A stretch of 64,000 nt of DNA from Nesterenkonia populi (GTDB lineage: Bacteria; Actinomycetota; Actinomycetes; Actinomycetales; Micrococcaceae), in the NCBI RefSeq assembly GCF_007994735.1, contig NZ_VOIL01000001.1, positions 1,240,001-1,304,000 of the forward strand, in the 5' to 3' direction. The notes below the pieces were generated by a model. It did no database searches and was not told where the DNA came from. It saw only the letters and a program-made list of their open reading frames with translations. The translations under genes and the position numbers were made by a program. Position 1 is the first letter of the stretch. Each line of letters begins with the position of its first letter. Below, in pieces: positions 26,414-35,403 of this stretch.

Positions 26414-27346
26414 GTGAGGGGACTGCACATGGGAGGTATTCGTGTGCTCCTGATCGCCCTGGTCCTGGCCACCCTCACCGCAGCGGGGCTCTGGCTCACC
26501 GAACCGGAGCCTGACAACGCCGAACCTGCCCACTACTGGTCCGAGGTCGACCGGGAGTTCCTCGAGCTCGTCAATCAGGCCCGCGCCCAGCGCGGAGTGA
26601 AGCCCCTCCAGACATGGGACCCGCTCGCCTCCTCCAGGTCAGGTGCCGCCGAATGGTCATACATGACCATGAACGTCCAACATATTTGGCACGACGACGC
26701 CCACATCAGCGCCGGCATGCAGAACGCCGGATGCCTCTCCGGCGGAGAGAACGTCTCCTACACCTCCCGCTCCGGAAGCAGCACCTTCCAAGTCCTGGAC
26801 GCGGAACGGGTCGCCCAGGAGCTCTTCGCCGGGTACATGGGCTCCCCGGGCCACCGGGCGAACCTGCTGCGTCCCCACTACGGATTCCATGGTTCCGGCA
26901 CCGTGGTGCACCGGTTCGCCACGGCCTCCGGCACCGACTATGTGCGGGTTTACCACACTCACCGGTTCGGGGTGGACTGCCGCTCTGACCAAATGCCCCA
27001 GGCAGGGGCCGACGGGCCCACCGGCATCAAGCCTCCCCCGGGCCAGCCCCTCGCCTTCCAGGAGGAAAGCATGGTCCCCGCTGAGGAGATCCCGCATGCC
27101 GAGGTTCCCGACCCCGAATATGAGTTCGACCCGGACCAGACATGGCTGGCCAGCATGGTCCCGACCTTCACGATCTACTCCGCGAGCACCCTGATCCTTC
27201 TCCTCACCACGGTGGGAGTCACCATGGGAGTGCTCCAGCACCGGCGGCTCACCGCACGGCGGATGCTGACCATGACCCAGTTCCGCCCGGAAGCCTCCGC
27301 CCTGCTCCTGCCCGAAGGCCCCTCGACCCGATTCATACCCCGGTGA
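26414..27346 (+). CDS. CAP-domain (SCP/PR-1-like) membrane protein
   Basis: 310 residues with an N-terminal membrane/signal segment (IRVLLIALVLATLTAAGLWL), an extracytoplasmic CAP domain and a C-terminal transmembrane helix (about 243-265, MVPTFTIYSASTLILLLTTV). CAP landmarks: FLELVNQARAQRGVKPL, the HIWHDD region, GGENVSY and AGYMGSPGHRANLL (the SxGHRxN signature). Bacterial CAP proteins are secreted with mostly unknown roles. GTG 26414 or ATG 26429 may be the start. Encoded just after the pilus locus but separated by a hairpin, so a link to pili is open. Confidence 0.85.
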   Translation: MRGLHMGGIRVLLIALVLATLTAAGLWLTEPEPDNAEPAHYWSEVDREFLELVNQARAQRGVKPLQTWDPLASSRSGAAEWSYMTMNVQHIWHDDAHISAGMQNAGCLSGGENVSYTSRSGSSTFQVLDAERVAQELFAGYMGSPGHRANLLRPHYGFHGSGTVVHRFATASGTDYVRVYHTHRFGVDCRSDQMPQAGADGPTGIKPPPGQPLAFQEESMVPAEEIPHAEVPDPEYEFDPDQTWLASMVPTFTIYSASTLILLLTTVGVTMGVLQHRRLTARRMLTMTQFRPEASALLLPEGPSTRFIPR

Positions 27347-27420
27347 CCAGCCAGAGAGCTTCCAGCCCAGGCGGAGCATCTCCTCACGCAATCATGACGC
27401 TGCTCCCAGGCCGGTGGCGC

Positions 27421-27426
27421 TAGGCT
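27421..27426 (+). promoter_or_regulatory. Leaderless-type -10 box
   Basis: TAGGCT with 7 bases to the ATG at 27434; the alternative GTG at 27428 would fall within 2 bases of the box and is unlikely. Confidence 0.5.
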
Positions 27427-27433
27427 GGTGGGC

Positions 27434-27811
27434 ATGACTCAGCGACCAGACTCCAGCCGTCCGGGGCGGCGGCCCATGGCCGGACGCCCGGTCCCCAAGA
27501 ATCTTGGAGCCAGCGGCCGGCCCAAAGGCCCCCGCGACTACGCGTCCGCCGAGGACGAGGACGACTTCGTCCCGCCGAACCCCAAGAACCCGATCGCCAG
27601 GGCCAGGCCCGGCATCGTCATCGGCTGGAGCCTCGTCATCCTCGGCATCATTGCGCTGGTCTCTGTGCCCTTCCTTCCCATCGACTGGCCCAGCCTGCTC
27701 GCCCCCGCGGTGGTGCCCGGGCTGATCGCCGTGGTCATCCTGGGGCTCGTCATCCTGTTCCTGCAGATGCCCTCCAAGAGGAGAAGCGGCAGCGACGGCG
27801 CCCAGCTCTAG
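27434..27811 (+). CDS. Small two-helix membrane protein of unknown function
   Basis: 125 residues. A polar, Pro/Arg-rich N-terminal half (about 1-55) with an acidic patch AEDEDDF is followed by two transmembrane helices (about 57-78 and 86-108) and a basic tail KRRSG. I do not recognise a family. Topology suggests both ends in the cytosol. Start at ATG 27434 is supported by the leaderless -10 box. The gene lies 43 bases upstream of the fadD-like start, so the two may share a transcript. Confidence 0.65.
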   Translation: MTQRPDSSRPGRRPMAGRPVPKNLGASGRPKGPRDYASAEDEDDFVPPNPKNPIARARPGIVIGWSLVILGIIALVSVPFLPIDWPSLLAPAVVPGLIAVVILGLVILFLQMPSKRRSGSDGAQL

Positions 27812-27854
27812 AGCGCCCAAGAACGTATTGAACCCACCAGAGGAGGAGCAGGAC

Positions 27855-29765
27855 TTGCAGGAGAACTCAACCCCCGTGCTCGTAGACGTGGCCCCGGACC
27901 TCAACATCACTGATCTCCTCGAGCAGCAGGCCGAGAGTGACCCGCACAACGTCCTCTACTCCGTCAACGACGAGGCCGGCGCCTGGCGGGACGTCACCGC
28001 CTCCGAGTTCCGGACTGACGTCGTCCGCATCGCCAAAGGCCTCATCGCCTCCGGCGTCGAGCCCGGCGATCGGATCGCCATCATGTCCACCACGCGATAC
28101 GAATGGGTGCTCGCCGACTTCGCCGTCTGGTACGCAGGGGCCGTCTCCGTGCCCGTCTATGAGACCTCCGCGGCCTCCCAGATCGCCTGGATACTCAAAG
28201 ATTCCGGAGCCAAGCTTGCCCTCGTCGAGAACAGTGAGCTCAAGAGCGCCGTGGAAGCTGCCGCGCAGCAGGAGAACCTGAACCTCACCGGCACCCTCAC
28301 CTTTGAAGGAGGAGACCTCGAGACCCTTCGCGAGGCCGGCGTCGCCGTGGACGGCATCACCCTGCGCGAGCGCCGCACCGCCGCTGCCGCCGAGGATCTC
28401 GCCACCCTGATCTATACCTCCGGGACCACCGGAAACCCCAAAGGCTGCGAGCTGACCCACGGAAACTTCACCGTCCACTGCGCCCAGACCATCGCCGCCA
28501 TGGACGGGATCCTCAACAAAGACTCCTCCACCGTGCTGTTCCTCCCCCTGGCGCACGTCTTTGCCCGCTGGGTCTCCGTCCTGTTCGTCGCCATGGGAGG
28601 ACGGGTCGCCCACACCTCCAACGTCAAGCACCTCGTGGACGACCTCGGCGCCGTGAAGCCCACGTTCCTCCTGGGCGTGCCGCGGGTCTTTGAGAAGGTC
28701 TACAACTCCGCCCACGCCAAAGCCGAGGCCGACGGCAAGGCCAAGATCTTCTTCAAATCAGTCGAGGTGGCCGCCGCCTACTCCCAAGCCACCACCAGCG
28801 GCAAGGCCTCGTGGAAGCTGCGCGCCCAGCATGCCCTGTTCAGCAAGCTCGTCTACTCCAAGCTGCGCAGCCGCATGGGGGGCAATGTCACCCACGCGTT
28901 CTCCGGGGGCTCCCCGCTGGGCTCCCACACCAGCCACTTCTTCAACGGCATCGGCATCCAGATCATCGAAGGCTACGGGCTCACTGAGACCACCGCCCCC
29001 ATCACCGGGAACATCCCCTCGGTGTACCGGATCGGCACGGTCGGCATCCCGCTGCCGGGCAACGCGATCCGCATCGCTGAAGACGGCGAGGTGCTCGGCT
29101 CCGGCACCACCCTGTTCCGCGGGTACTACAACAACGACGACGCCAACGCCGAGTCCTTCGTCACCGACGAGGACGGAACGCGTTGGTTCCGCACCGGGGA
29201 CCTGGGGGAGCTCGACGACGCCGGCCGGCTCATCATCACCGGACGCAAGAAGGACATCCTCGTCACTCAGGGCGGCAAGAACGTCTCGCCGGCTCAGCTC
29301 GAGGACGCCATGCGCGCCGACGTGCTGATCTCCCAGGCCGTCGTCGTCGGCGACGACAAGCCCTTCATCGGAGCGCTCATCACTCTCGACGAGGAGATGG
29401 CGCCCGGCTGGTGCGAGCGCAGCGGCATCGACCCCGAAACCCCCATGGCCGAGCTCACCGAGCACCCCAGGGTGCTCGAGCATGTGCAGACCGTGGTTGA
29501 CAAGGCCAACGAGTCCGTCTCCCAGGCCGAGTCGGTCCGCAGCTTCACGATCCTGCAGGAGGACTTCACGATCTCCGCCGGCCACCTCACCCCTTCGCTG
29601 AAGATCAGGAGGCCTGAGGTGATGCGGGACTTCGACGGTGTTGTCGAGTCCCTCTATGCCCGCGCGGCCGCCGCCCGAGAGGCTGCCCACCACGCCCGGG
29701 AGCGCGCCGCCAAGGCCCGCGACAAGTTCGTCGCGAACCTCCAGGAGAGGCGCCACCACGACTGA
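27855..29765 (+). CDS. Long-chain fatty acid-CoA ligase (AMP-dependent synthetase)
   Basis: 636-residue adenylate-forming enzyme expected to activate fatty acids to acyl-CoA via acyl-AMP. P-loop motif LIYTSGTTGNPKG, the YGLTETTAP motif and the C-terminal hinge GRKKDILVTQGGKNVSP are present; resembles the FadD15/long-chain ligase branch. The final ~35 residues are a charged Ala/Arg helix. TTG at 27855 is taken as start since AGGAGG (27841-27846) sits 8 bases upstream; an in-frame TTG at 27828 lacks this. Substrate chain length is not determinable. Confidence 0.88.
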   Translation: MQENSTPVLVDVAPDLNITDLLEQQAESDPHNVLYSVNDEAGAWRDVTASEFRTDVVRIAKGLIASGVEPGDRIAIMSTTRYEWVLADFAVWYAGAVSVPVYETSAASQIAWILKDSGAKLALVENSELKSAVEAAAQQENLNLTGTLTFEGGDLETLREAGVAVDGITLRERRTAAAAEDLATLIYTSGTTGNPKGCELTHGNFTVHCAQTIAAMDGILNKDSSTVLFLPLAHVFARWVSVLFVAMGGRVAHTSNVKHLVDDLGAVKPTFLLGVPRVFEKVYNSAHAKAEADGKAKIFFKSVEVAAAYSQATTSGKASWKLRAQHALFSKLVYSKLRSRMGGNVTHAFSGGSPLGSHTSHFFNGIGIQIIEGYGLTETTAPITGNIPSVYRIGTVGIPLPGNAIRIAEDGEVLGSGTTLFRGYYNNDDANAESFVTDEDGTRWFRTGDLGELDDAGRLIITGRKKDILVTQGGKNVSPAQLEDAMRADVLISQAVVVGDDKPFIGALITLDEEMAPGWCERSGIDPETPMAELTEHPRVLEHVQTVVDKANESVSQAESVRSFTILQEDFTISAGHLTPSLKIRRPEVMRDFDGVVESLYARAAAAREAAHHARERAAKARDKFVANLQERRHHD

Positions 29766-29777
29766 GGGCCGCCACGA

Positions 29778-29815
29778 GCGGGCGGGGGCTGCCGGGCAGG
29801 GGCACCCCCGCCCGC
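29778..29815 (+). terminator. GC-rich hairpin after the fatty acid-CoA ligase gene
   Basis: GCGGGCGGGGG (29778-29788) pairs perfectly with CCCCCGCCCGC (29805-29815). No T run, so efficiency as an intrinsic terminator is uncertain. Confidence 0.55.
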
Positions 29816-29875
29816 GATGCTAGTCCGTGATGTGGGACGCGGTGAGGGTGATTCGGCGTCGCCGCGCCGGTCACA

Positions 29876-29881
29876 TACCCT
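29876..29881 (+). promoter_or_regulatory. Leaderless-type -10 box of the DAHP synthase gene
   Basis: TACCCT followed by 6 bases and the GTG start at 29888. Confidence 0.55.
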
Positions 29882-29887
29882 ATTCGG

Positions 29888-31315
29888 GTGACTGAAGCAG
29901 AGACCCGCCAGAGCCCCCGCCAGGATTTCCACAGCGCAGAGCCGCTGACCGCACCCGGAGAGATCCTCCACACCGGTGCGGCTGAGTATCCCGGTCTGGA
30001 CACCTGGCGGTCCCTGACGCTCGCCCAGCAGCCCGACTGGCGCTCCCACGAGGACTTCGACGCCGCCTACCAGCAGCTCTCCGACAACCCGCCCCTGGTC
30101 TTCGCCGGTGAGGTCGACCGGCTCAAGCGCCGCCTGGCCGCAGTCGCCCAGGGAGAAGCGTTCCTGCTTCAGGGCGGAGACTGTGCTGAGGTCTTCGATG
30201 AGATCACCGCCGACCGCATCTCCGGGAAGATCAAAACCATCCTGCAGATGGCCGTGGTCCTCACCTACGGCGCCTCCGTGCCCGTGGTGAAGATGGGCCG
30301 CATGGCCGGTCAGTACGCCAAGCCCCGCTCCTCCGATGAGGAGACCCGCGACGGTGTGACCCTGCCGTCCTTCCGCGGCGACATCGTCAACCAGTACGAG
30401 TTCACCGAAGAGGCCCGCATCCCGGACCCCAAGCGGATGCTCACCGCGTACAACAAGTCCGCGGCCACCCTGAACCTGATCCGCGCCTTCACCGAGGGCG
30501 GCTTCGCCGACCTGCGGGCGGTCCAGCAGTGGAACAAGGGCTTCATGGACAACCCCGCCCACGCCCAGTACCAGCAGCTCGCCGGTGAGGTGGAGCGGGC
30601 CGTGAAGTTCATGCATGCGGCCGGGGTCTCCTCCGACTCTCTGAAGCGCACCGAGTTCTACGTAGGACACGAGGGCCTGCTGCTGGACTACGAACGCGCC
30701 CTGACCCGCATCGACTCACGCACCGGCGCGCCCTACGTGACCTCCGGGCACTTCATCTGGATCGGGGAGCGCACCCGCGAGCTCGACGGCGCCCACGTGG
30801 ACTACCTGAGCCGGGTCCGCAACCCCATCGGCATCAAACTGGGGCCCTCCACCACCCCGGAGACCGCCCTGCAGCTGATCGACAAGATCGACCCGGAGCG
30901 GGAGCCCGGCCGGCTGACCTTCATCACCCGGTTCGGGGCGTCCAAGATCCGCGACGGCCTGCCCCCGGTGGTTGAGGCGGTGCGCGACGCCGGCCATCAG
31001 CCGGTGTGGGTGACCGACCCCATGCACGGCAACAACATCAACTCCGCCAACGGGTACAAGACCCGCCGCTTCGACGACATCATGGACGAGGTGCGCGGGT
31101 TCTTCGAGGTCCACAAGGCCGCCGGCACCTACCCGGGCGGCGTGCACGTGGAGATGACCGGCGACGACGTCGCTGAGTGCATCGGCGGCTCGGACCCGAT
31201 CGACGAGTCCGCGTTCGACGACCGCTACGAGTCCCTGGTGGACCCCCGCCTGAACCACAAGCAGTCCCTCGAGCTGGCCTTCCTCCTCGCCGAGTCCCTC
31301 AAAGGCGTGAAGTAG
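29888..31315 (+). CDS. aroG: 3-deoxy-7-phosphoheptulonate synthase, class II (DAHP synthase)
   Basis: 475-residue class II (plant/Mycobacterium type) DAHP synthase, which condenses PEP and erythrose-4-phosphate as the first step of the shikimate pathway. Recognised by YPGLDTWRSLTLAQQPDW, AFLLQGGDCAEVFDE, the KMGRMAGQYAKPRS stretch, and WVTDPMHGNNINSANGYKTR with metal and substrate ligands; length is usual. GTG start at 29888 with the leaderless -10 box. Convergent with the PknL-like kinase, stop codons 9 bases apart; the same neighbourhood (DAHP synthase, PknL, polyprenyl synthetase) is known from mycobacteria. Confidence 0.95.
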   Translation: MTEAETRQSPRQDFHSAEPLTAPGEILHTGAAEYPGLDTWRSLTLAQQPDWRSHEDFDAAYQQLSDNPPLVFAGEVDRLKRRLAAVAQGEAFLLQGGDCAEVFDEITADRISGKIKTILQMAVVLTYGASVPVVKMGRMAGQYAKPRSSDEETRDGVTLPSFRGDIVNQYEFTEEARIPDPKRMLTAYNKSAATLNLIRAFTEGGFADLRAVQQWNKGFMDNPAHAQYQQLAGEVERAVKFMHAAGVSSDSLKRTEFYVGHEGLLLDYERALTRIDSRTGAPYVTSGHFIWIGERTRELDGAHVDYLSRVRNPIGIKLGPSTTPETALQLIDKIDPEREPGRLTFITRFGASKIRDGLPPVVEAVRDAGHQPVWVTDPMHGNNINSANGYKTRRFDDIMDEVRGFFEVHKAAGTYPGGVHVEMTGDDVAECIGGSDPIDESAFDDRYESLVDPRLNHKQSLELAFLLAESLKGVK

Positions 31316-31324
31316 GGGGAGGGG

Positions 31325-32764
31325 CTACTCCCCGCCTCCGCCGAGGGAGGGGATGATGGAGGGGCTGATGCCCAGCTGGTAGGCGATCAGCATCACCACG
31401 GCGAGCACAATCATCAGGACCGCCACCGCAATGCCCTGCCGGGCAGGGGTGGGGGCCGCCAGCTGCGCCGCAGGCCGCTGACGGTCCTTCTTGGTGGAGC
31501 CCACCTGGACCCGCCCCTGCGTCCCGCTCCCTGGGCGGGACCGTGCCGCGCTGTGCACCCCCGTGTCGTCATCACTGATGCCCAGACGCCCCGGCAGCGG
31601 AACCTCGGCCACCGTCTGGCGCTCCTCCTCGCCCAACGTCGAGGAGGCCCTGGGGCGCGGGGGAGCGGACTTCGCCGTTCCCAGCGCCGTCGTCACGTCC
31701 TCATCCCAGCTGCTCGGCTCCACGGTGGTGGGGAAGTCCTCCACCGAACTCATCAGCTGAGTGCGGTCATCGTCACCGGGGGGCGGGGGGCCGGCGTCGT
31801 CGTCCTCATCCGGCGCGTCGTCCCCAGGCTCCTCCATAGAGGGCATCGTAGCCGTCGCCGGTGCGGCCTCCTCAGCCTCCGGACGGCGGCGTGCGTGCCC
31901 CTGCTGCGCACCCCGGAAGTCCAGCTGCTCCTCGGAGAGCGAGTCCTTCGCGGCCTCCACCATCTCCAGCATCTCGTCGGCATGCTTGGGCCGCTCGCCG
32001 GGGTCCGCCTGGGTGGCGGCCCGCACCAGCTCATCCAGCTGCGCGGCCAGACCCGGCACAGAGGAGGACGGGGCCGGAACCGTGGAGTTCACGTGCTGGA
32101 ACGCCACCCGCACCGGGGAATCGCCGGTGTACGGCTGCCCGCCGGTCAGCATCTCGTAGAGCAGTATCCCCAACGCGTAGATGTCCGCACGCTCATCAGC
32201 CCCCTCGCCCGAGAGCAGCTCGGGAGCGATGTAGGCAACCGTCCCCATCAGCGTCGAGGTGCCGGAGTGGTGCGTGGCAGCGCGGGCCAGCCCGAAGTCG
32301 GCGAGCTTGATGCGCCCCTCGGTGGAGACCAGTACGTTCTCCGGCTTGATGTCCCGGTGCACCAGCCCAGCTCGGTGCGCAGCGGACAGCCCGCCGAGGA
32401 CAGCCTCCGTGTAGGCCAGCGCCAGCCTCGGCGTCATCGGTCCCTTCTTCAGCAGCGTCCGCAGGGTCACCCCCGGCACGTACTCCATGACCATGTACGC
32501 GGTCTCGCGGGTCTGGCCCTGGTCGAGGACCTGCACCACGTTCGGGTGGGCCAGCCGGGCCGAGTTGCGGGCCTCGTTCTCGAAGCGGGTGACCACTTTG
32601 CGGTCCTCCGCCATGTGGGGGAACAGCACCTTGACCGCGACGTCGCGGTTCAGCCGCTCGTCGCGCGCCCGGTACACGGTGGACATTCCGCCACGGGCGA
32701 TCCGGTCCTGGATCCGGTACCGGCCGTCGATGGTCGAACCGATCCAGCTGCTCTCTTCACTCAC
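31325..32764 (-). CDS. pknL: Serine/threonine protein kinase, PknL-like, single C-terminal membrane helix
   Basis: 479 residues. Hanks-type kinase domain (about 12-275): Gly-rich GRGGMSTVYRA-like loop, invariant Lys45 (VAVK), catalytic HRDIKPEN (Asp138), DFG at 156-158 and APE-like PELL near 181. A juxtamembrane Pro/Asp-rich disordered linker of about 170 residues leads to one transmembrane helix (about 446-468) and a tiny extracytoplasmic tail SPSIIPSLGGGGE, so there is no PASTA sensor. Named PknL by similarity of layout and synteny with the DAHP synthase. GTG start with a leaderless -10 box. Substrates are unknown. Confidence 0.85.
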   Translation of the reverse strand: MSEESSWIGSTIDGRYRIQDRIARGGMSTVYRARDERLNRDVAVKVLFPHMAEDRKVVTRFENEARNSARLAHPNVVQVLDQGQTRETAYMVMEYVPGVTLRTLLKKGPMTPRLALAYTEAVLGGLSAAHRAGLVHRDIKPENVLVSTEGRIKLADFGLARAATHHSGTSTLMGTVAYIAPELLSGEGADERADIYALGILLYEMLTGGQPYTGDSPVRVAFQHVNSTVPAPSSSVPGLAAQLDELVRAATQADPGERPKHADEMLEMVEAAKDSLSEEQLDFRGAQQGHARRRPEAEEAAPATATMPSMEEPGDDAPDEDDDAGPPPPGDDDRTQLMSSVEDFPTTVEPSSWDEDVTTALGTAKSAPPRPRASSTLGEEERQTVAEVPLPGRLGISDDDTGVHSAARSRPGSGTQGRVQVGSTKKDRQRPAAQLAAPTPARQGIAVAVLMIVLAVVMLIAYQLGISPSIIPSLGGGGE

Positions 32765-32771
32765 GGGATTC

Positions 32772-32777
32772 AGAGTA
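32772..32777 (-). promoter_or_regulatory. Leaderless-type -10 box of pknL
   Basis: Reads TACTCT on the minus strand, 7 bases before the GTG at 32764. Confidence 0.5.
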
Positions 32778-32807
32778 ACGTGCCGTCAGGACGCAGTCAG
32801 TCAGACC

Positions 32808-34013
32808 CTACGACGTGCGGGCTGTGAGCCGCCGCGCGACCCGGTCGAAGTCCGCCGCCACCGTGGGGGAGACCCCCAGGTCCGGCAGGCGGCGCGCCAC
32901 CCCGGCAGACTGGTCGGTGAGCCGGGTGATCTCATCCTCCACGAGCGTCATCGCACCCGAGGCGGCGAGGATGTCACGGGCCTCCGCGACGTCGTGCTCG
33001 GTCAGCTCCGGGTCTCCCAGCATCGCCTCAAGCCGCTGAGCCTCAGCAGCGGAGGAGCGGTGCAGCCCGTAGGCAATCAGCTCGGTCCGCTTGCCCTCCC
33101 GCAGGTCGTCCCCCACCGGCTTGCCGGTGACCTTAGGGTCCCCGAAGACCCCCAGGAGGTCATCCCGCAGCTGAAACGCCTCCCCGAGGGGAAGAGCCGC
33201 CTCGGAGAGGGTACGCAGCAGCTCGTCGCTGCCGCCGGCGAGTGCGCAGCCCAGCGCGATCGGGTATTCCGTGGAGTACTTCGCGGCCTTGTGCCGCAGC
33301 ACGTTCCGTGCCTGCTTGACGGCCTGCTCCTCGTTCTCCGGCGCGGAGGCCACTTCGGAGAGGACATCCAGGTACTGGCCGGTGATCACCTCAGTGTGCA
33401 TCCGGCGAAAGGCGCCGCGCGCGGCGGCGGTCGGGGAGCCGGCGGACTCGTGTGCGCCGTCGAATGCCTCCGAAGCCCAGGACAGTGAGAGGTCGCCGGT
33501 GAGGATCGCCCCGCTGGTGCCGAAATGCGGTGCCGAGCCCGCGTAGCCGCGGTTGGTGTGCAGCTGCGCGAACCGGACGTGCGCGCTGGGCTGGCCCCTC
33601 CGGGTGGAGGACCGGTCGATGACATCGTCGTGGACGAGCGCTGCCGCTTGGAACAGCTCCAGCGCCACACCAAGCTCGATGAGCGGCTGAGGCGGGTGCG
33701 CCGCATCACCGGAGGCGGCCCGCCAGCCGATCCAGGCCAGCACCGGACGCAGCTTCTTGCCGCCGGAGGTCAGCGCCAGCAGCGACTCCGCCAGCGGCCC
33801 CGCCTCCGCGGAGATCTTCACCATCTCGGAACGCTTCTGGTGCAGCACCTGCTCCAGCCGGGCGTTCACCGCCGCCACATACTCCTCCTGGGCGGGGCTG
33901 GCCTTCTCGGCGGCCTCCGTCTCCGGGGGCAGGCTCGGCTCGGGCGCGGACGTGTCGGCAGGGTCTGCAGGGGCGGCGGCTTCAGGTCGGGCGGCATGTC
34001 CGGAGGTGGGCAT
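32808..34013 (-). CDS. Polyprenyl (geranylgeranyl-type) diphosphate synthase
   Basis: 401-residue trans-prenyltransferase that elongates allylic diphosphates with isopentenyl diphosphate. First Asp-rich motif is HDDVIDRSSTRRG, second is LRDDLLGVFGD, with the GKKLRPVL and GQYLD elements in place. Chain length (C15-C20 or longer; the residue before the first motif region is Ala/Phe-rich) cannot be fixed. The first ~45 residues are an Ala/Pro/Glu-rich extension. Divergent from dinB with only 11 bases between start codons. Confidence 0.88.
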   Translation of the reverse strand: MPTSGHAARPEAAAPADPADTSAPEPSLPPETEAAEKASPAQEEYVAAVNARLEQVLHQKRSEMVKISAEAGPLAESLLALTSGGKKLRPVLAWIGWRAASGDAAHPPQPLIELGVALELFQAAALVHDDVIDRSSTRRGQPSAHVRFAQLHTNRGYAGSAPHFGTSGAILTGDLSLSWASEAFDGAHESAGSPTAAARGAFRRMHTEVITGQYLDVLSEVASAPENEEQAVKQARNVLRHKAAKYSTEYPIALGCALAGGSDELLRTLSEAALPLGEAFQLRDDLLGVFGDPKVTGKPVGDDLREGKRTELIAYGLHRSSAAEAQRLEAMLGDPELTEHDVAEARDILAASGAMTLVEDEITRLTDQSAGVARRLPDLGVSPTVAADFDRVARRLTARTS

Positions 34014-34018
34014 ACCCT
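34013..34018 (+). promoter_or_regulatory. Leaderless-type -10 box of dinB, overlapping the start codon of the divergent gene
   Basis: TACCCT followed by 6 bases and ATG 34025. Its first base is the first base of the start codon of the minus-strand polyprenyl synthase gene. Confidence 0.5.
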
Positions 34019-34019
34019 G

Positions 34020-34025
34020 ATCCTA
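34020..34025 (-). promoter_or_regulatory. Leaderless-type -10 box of the polyprenyl synthase gene, overlapping the dinB start
   Basis: Reads TAGGAT on the minus strand, 6 bases before the ATG whose first base is 34013. Its outermost base is the A of the dinB ATG, mirror-image to the dinB box. Confidence 0.5.
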
Positions 34026-35275
34026 TGGCTTCTGAGCGGTGTCCCGACGTCGGACGTGCCGGGGACGGCGTGCGCTCGCCGGTCATCGCGCATGTAGACA
34101 TGGATGCCTTCTACGTGGAGGCCGAGCTGCTGGGCAGGCCGGAGCTTCGCGGCCGCAAGCTGATCGTCGCGGCGGCGGGCCGCTCCGTGGTGCTGTCCGC
34201 CTCCTACGAGGCGAGGGCGGACGGTGTGCGCTCGGCGATGCCGCTGTCCCGCGCCCAGCAGATCAGTCCGCAGTCGCTGGTGCTGGAGCCGCACATGGGG
34301 CTCTACCGGGAGCTCTCGGCCGGAATCATGGCCTATTTCGACACGATCACCGCCGCCAAGGAGCAGCTCAGCGTGGACGAGGCGTTCCTGGACCTCACGG
34401 GCGCGCAGCGGCTGATGGGCTCTCCGCAGCGCATGGGGGAGCGGCTGCGCACCGATATCCGCGCCCAGTTCGGACTGCCGGCCTCGGTGGGGATCGCTGA
34501 CCGGAAGTTCATCGCCAAGATCGCCTCCCAGCGGGCCAAGCCGGACGGACTGCTGCTGGTCCCGCCCGCCGCACGGCTGCGTTTTCTGCATTCCCTTCCG
34601 GTGAACGCGCTGTGGGGCGTGGGGGCGAAGACTGCCGCCGCCCTGGAGCAGATCGGCCTGCGCACCGTGGAGCAGGTTGCCCAGACTCCGCGCGAGGCCC
34701 TCAAGCAGCGGTTCGGGGCCACGGGCGAGCATCTGCATGACCTCGCGTGGGGGCACGACTCCCGTCCGGTCATCCCGCACCGGGAGGAGAAGAGCATCGG
34801 TGCGGAGGAGACCTTCGAGGCAGACCTCAGCGAGGACGCCGACCTCCACGCGGAGCTGCTGGACATGGCCCACCGGGTGGCCGCCCGGCTGCGCGCCGCA
34901 GAAGCTTCCGCCCAGGGGGTCGCCCTGAAGCTGCGGTACAAGGACTTCACCACCCTGACCCGCTCATCCACTCTCCACCACCCCACTCAGTCGGCCCCCG
35001 TCCTCTATGATCAGGCCCGCCGCCTGCTGGCCGGGCTGGGGGAGCGGCCCCAGCCGGTGCGCCTGGTGGGGCTGCGCGCCGAGAGGCTCAGCCGCGACGC
35101 CGCAGAGCTGCAGCTGGCCCTGGCCCTGGACGCCGATGCCGAGCATTCTGCCGAGCAGGCCGGGGCGTGGGTGCAGGCCGAGCAGGCGCTCGATGCGGTG
35201 GCCCACCGGTTCCCGAAAGCGAGGGTCCAGCCTGCCTCAGTGATGCGGCGCCATGCGCGCGGGCAGCCAGGCTGA
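34025..35275 (+). CDS. dinB: DNA polymerase IV (Y-family, DinB)
   Basis: 416-residue Y-family translesion polymerase. Catalytic palm motifs: HVDMDAFYVEAEL with the first Asp pair and SVDEAFLDLTGAQRL with the second Asp-Glu pair; the thumb, with GVGAKTAAALEQIGLRTVEQ helix-hairpin-helix, and the little-finger domain follow. No obvious beta-clamp peptide of the QLxLF type was spotted at the C-terminus. No LexA (SOS) box is visible upstream, where only 11 bases separate it from the divergent gene. Slightly longer than E. coli Pol IV (351). Confidence 0.93.
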   Translation: MASERCPDVGRAGDGVRSPVIAHVDMDAFYVEAELLGRPELRGRKLIVAAAGRSVVLSASYEARADGVRSAMPLSRAQQISPQSLVLEPHMGLYRELSAGIMAYFDTITAAKEQLSVDEAFLDLTGAQRLMGSPQRMGERLRTDIRAQFGLPASVGIADRKFIAKIASQRAKPDGLLLVPPAARLRFLHSLPVNALWGVGAKTAAALEQIGLRTVEQVAQTPREALKQRFGATGEHLHDLAWGHDSRPVIPHREEKSIGAEETFEADLSEDADLHAELLDMAHRVAARLRAAEASAQGVALKLRYKDFTTLTRSSTLHHPTQSAPVLYDQARRLLAGLGERPQPVRLVGLRAERLSRDAAELQLALALDADAEHSAEQAGAWVQAEQALDAVAHRFPKARVQPASVMRRHARGQPG

Positions 35276-35403
35276 ATCCTGGGGGCCGGCTGTGAGTCTG
35301 CCCCCAAGTTGCTGTCGTCATGCGTTACAGCTATGTCACGCACGGCCTGAACCTATAGACTGATGGGCCTAAGCCTGACGACCGTCGAACTGAGGAGCAC
35401 AGG

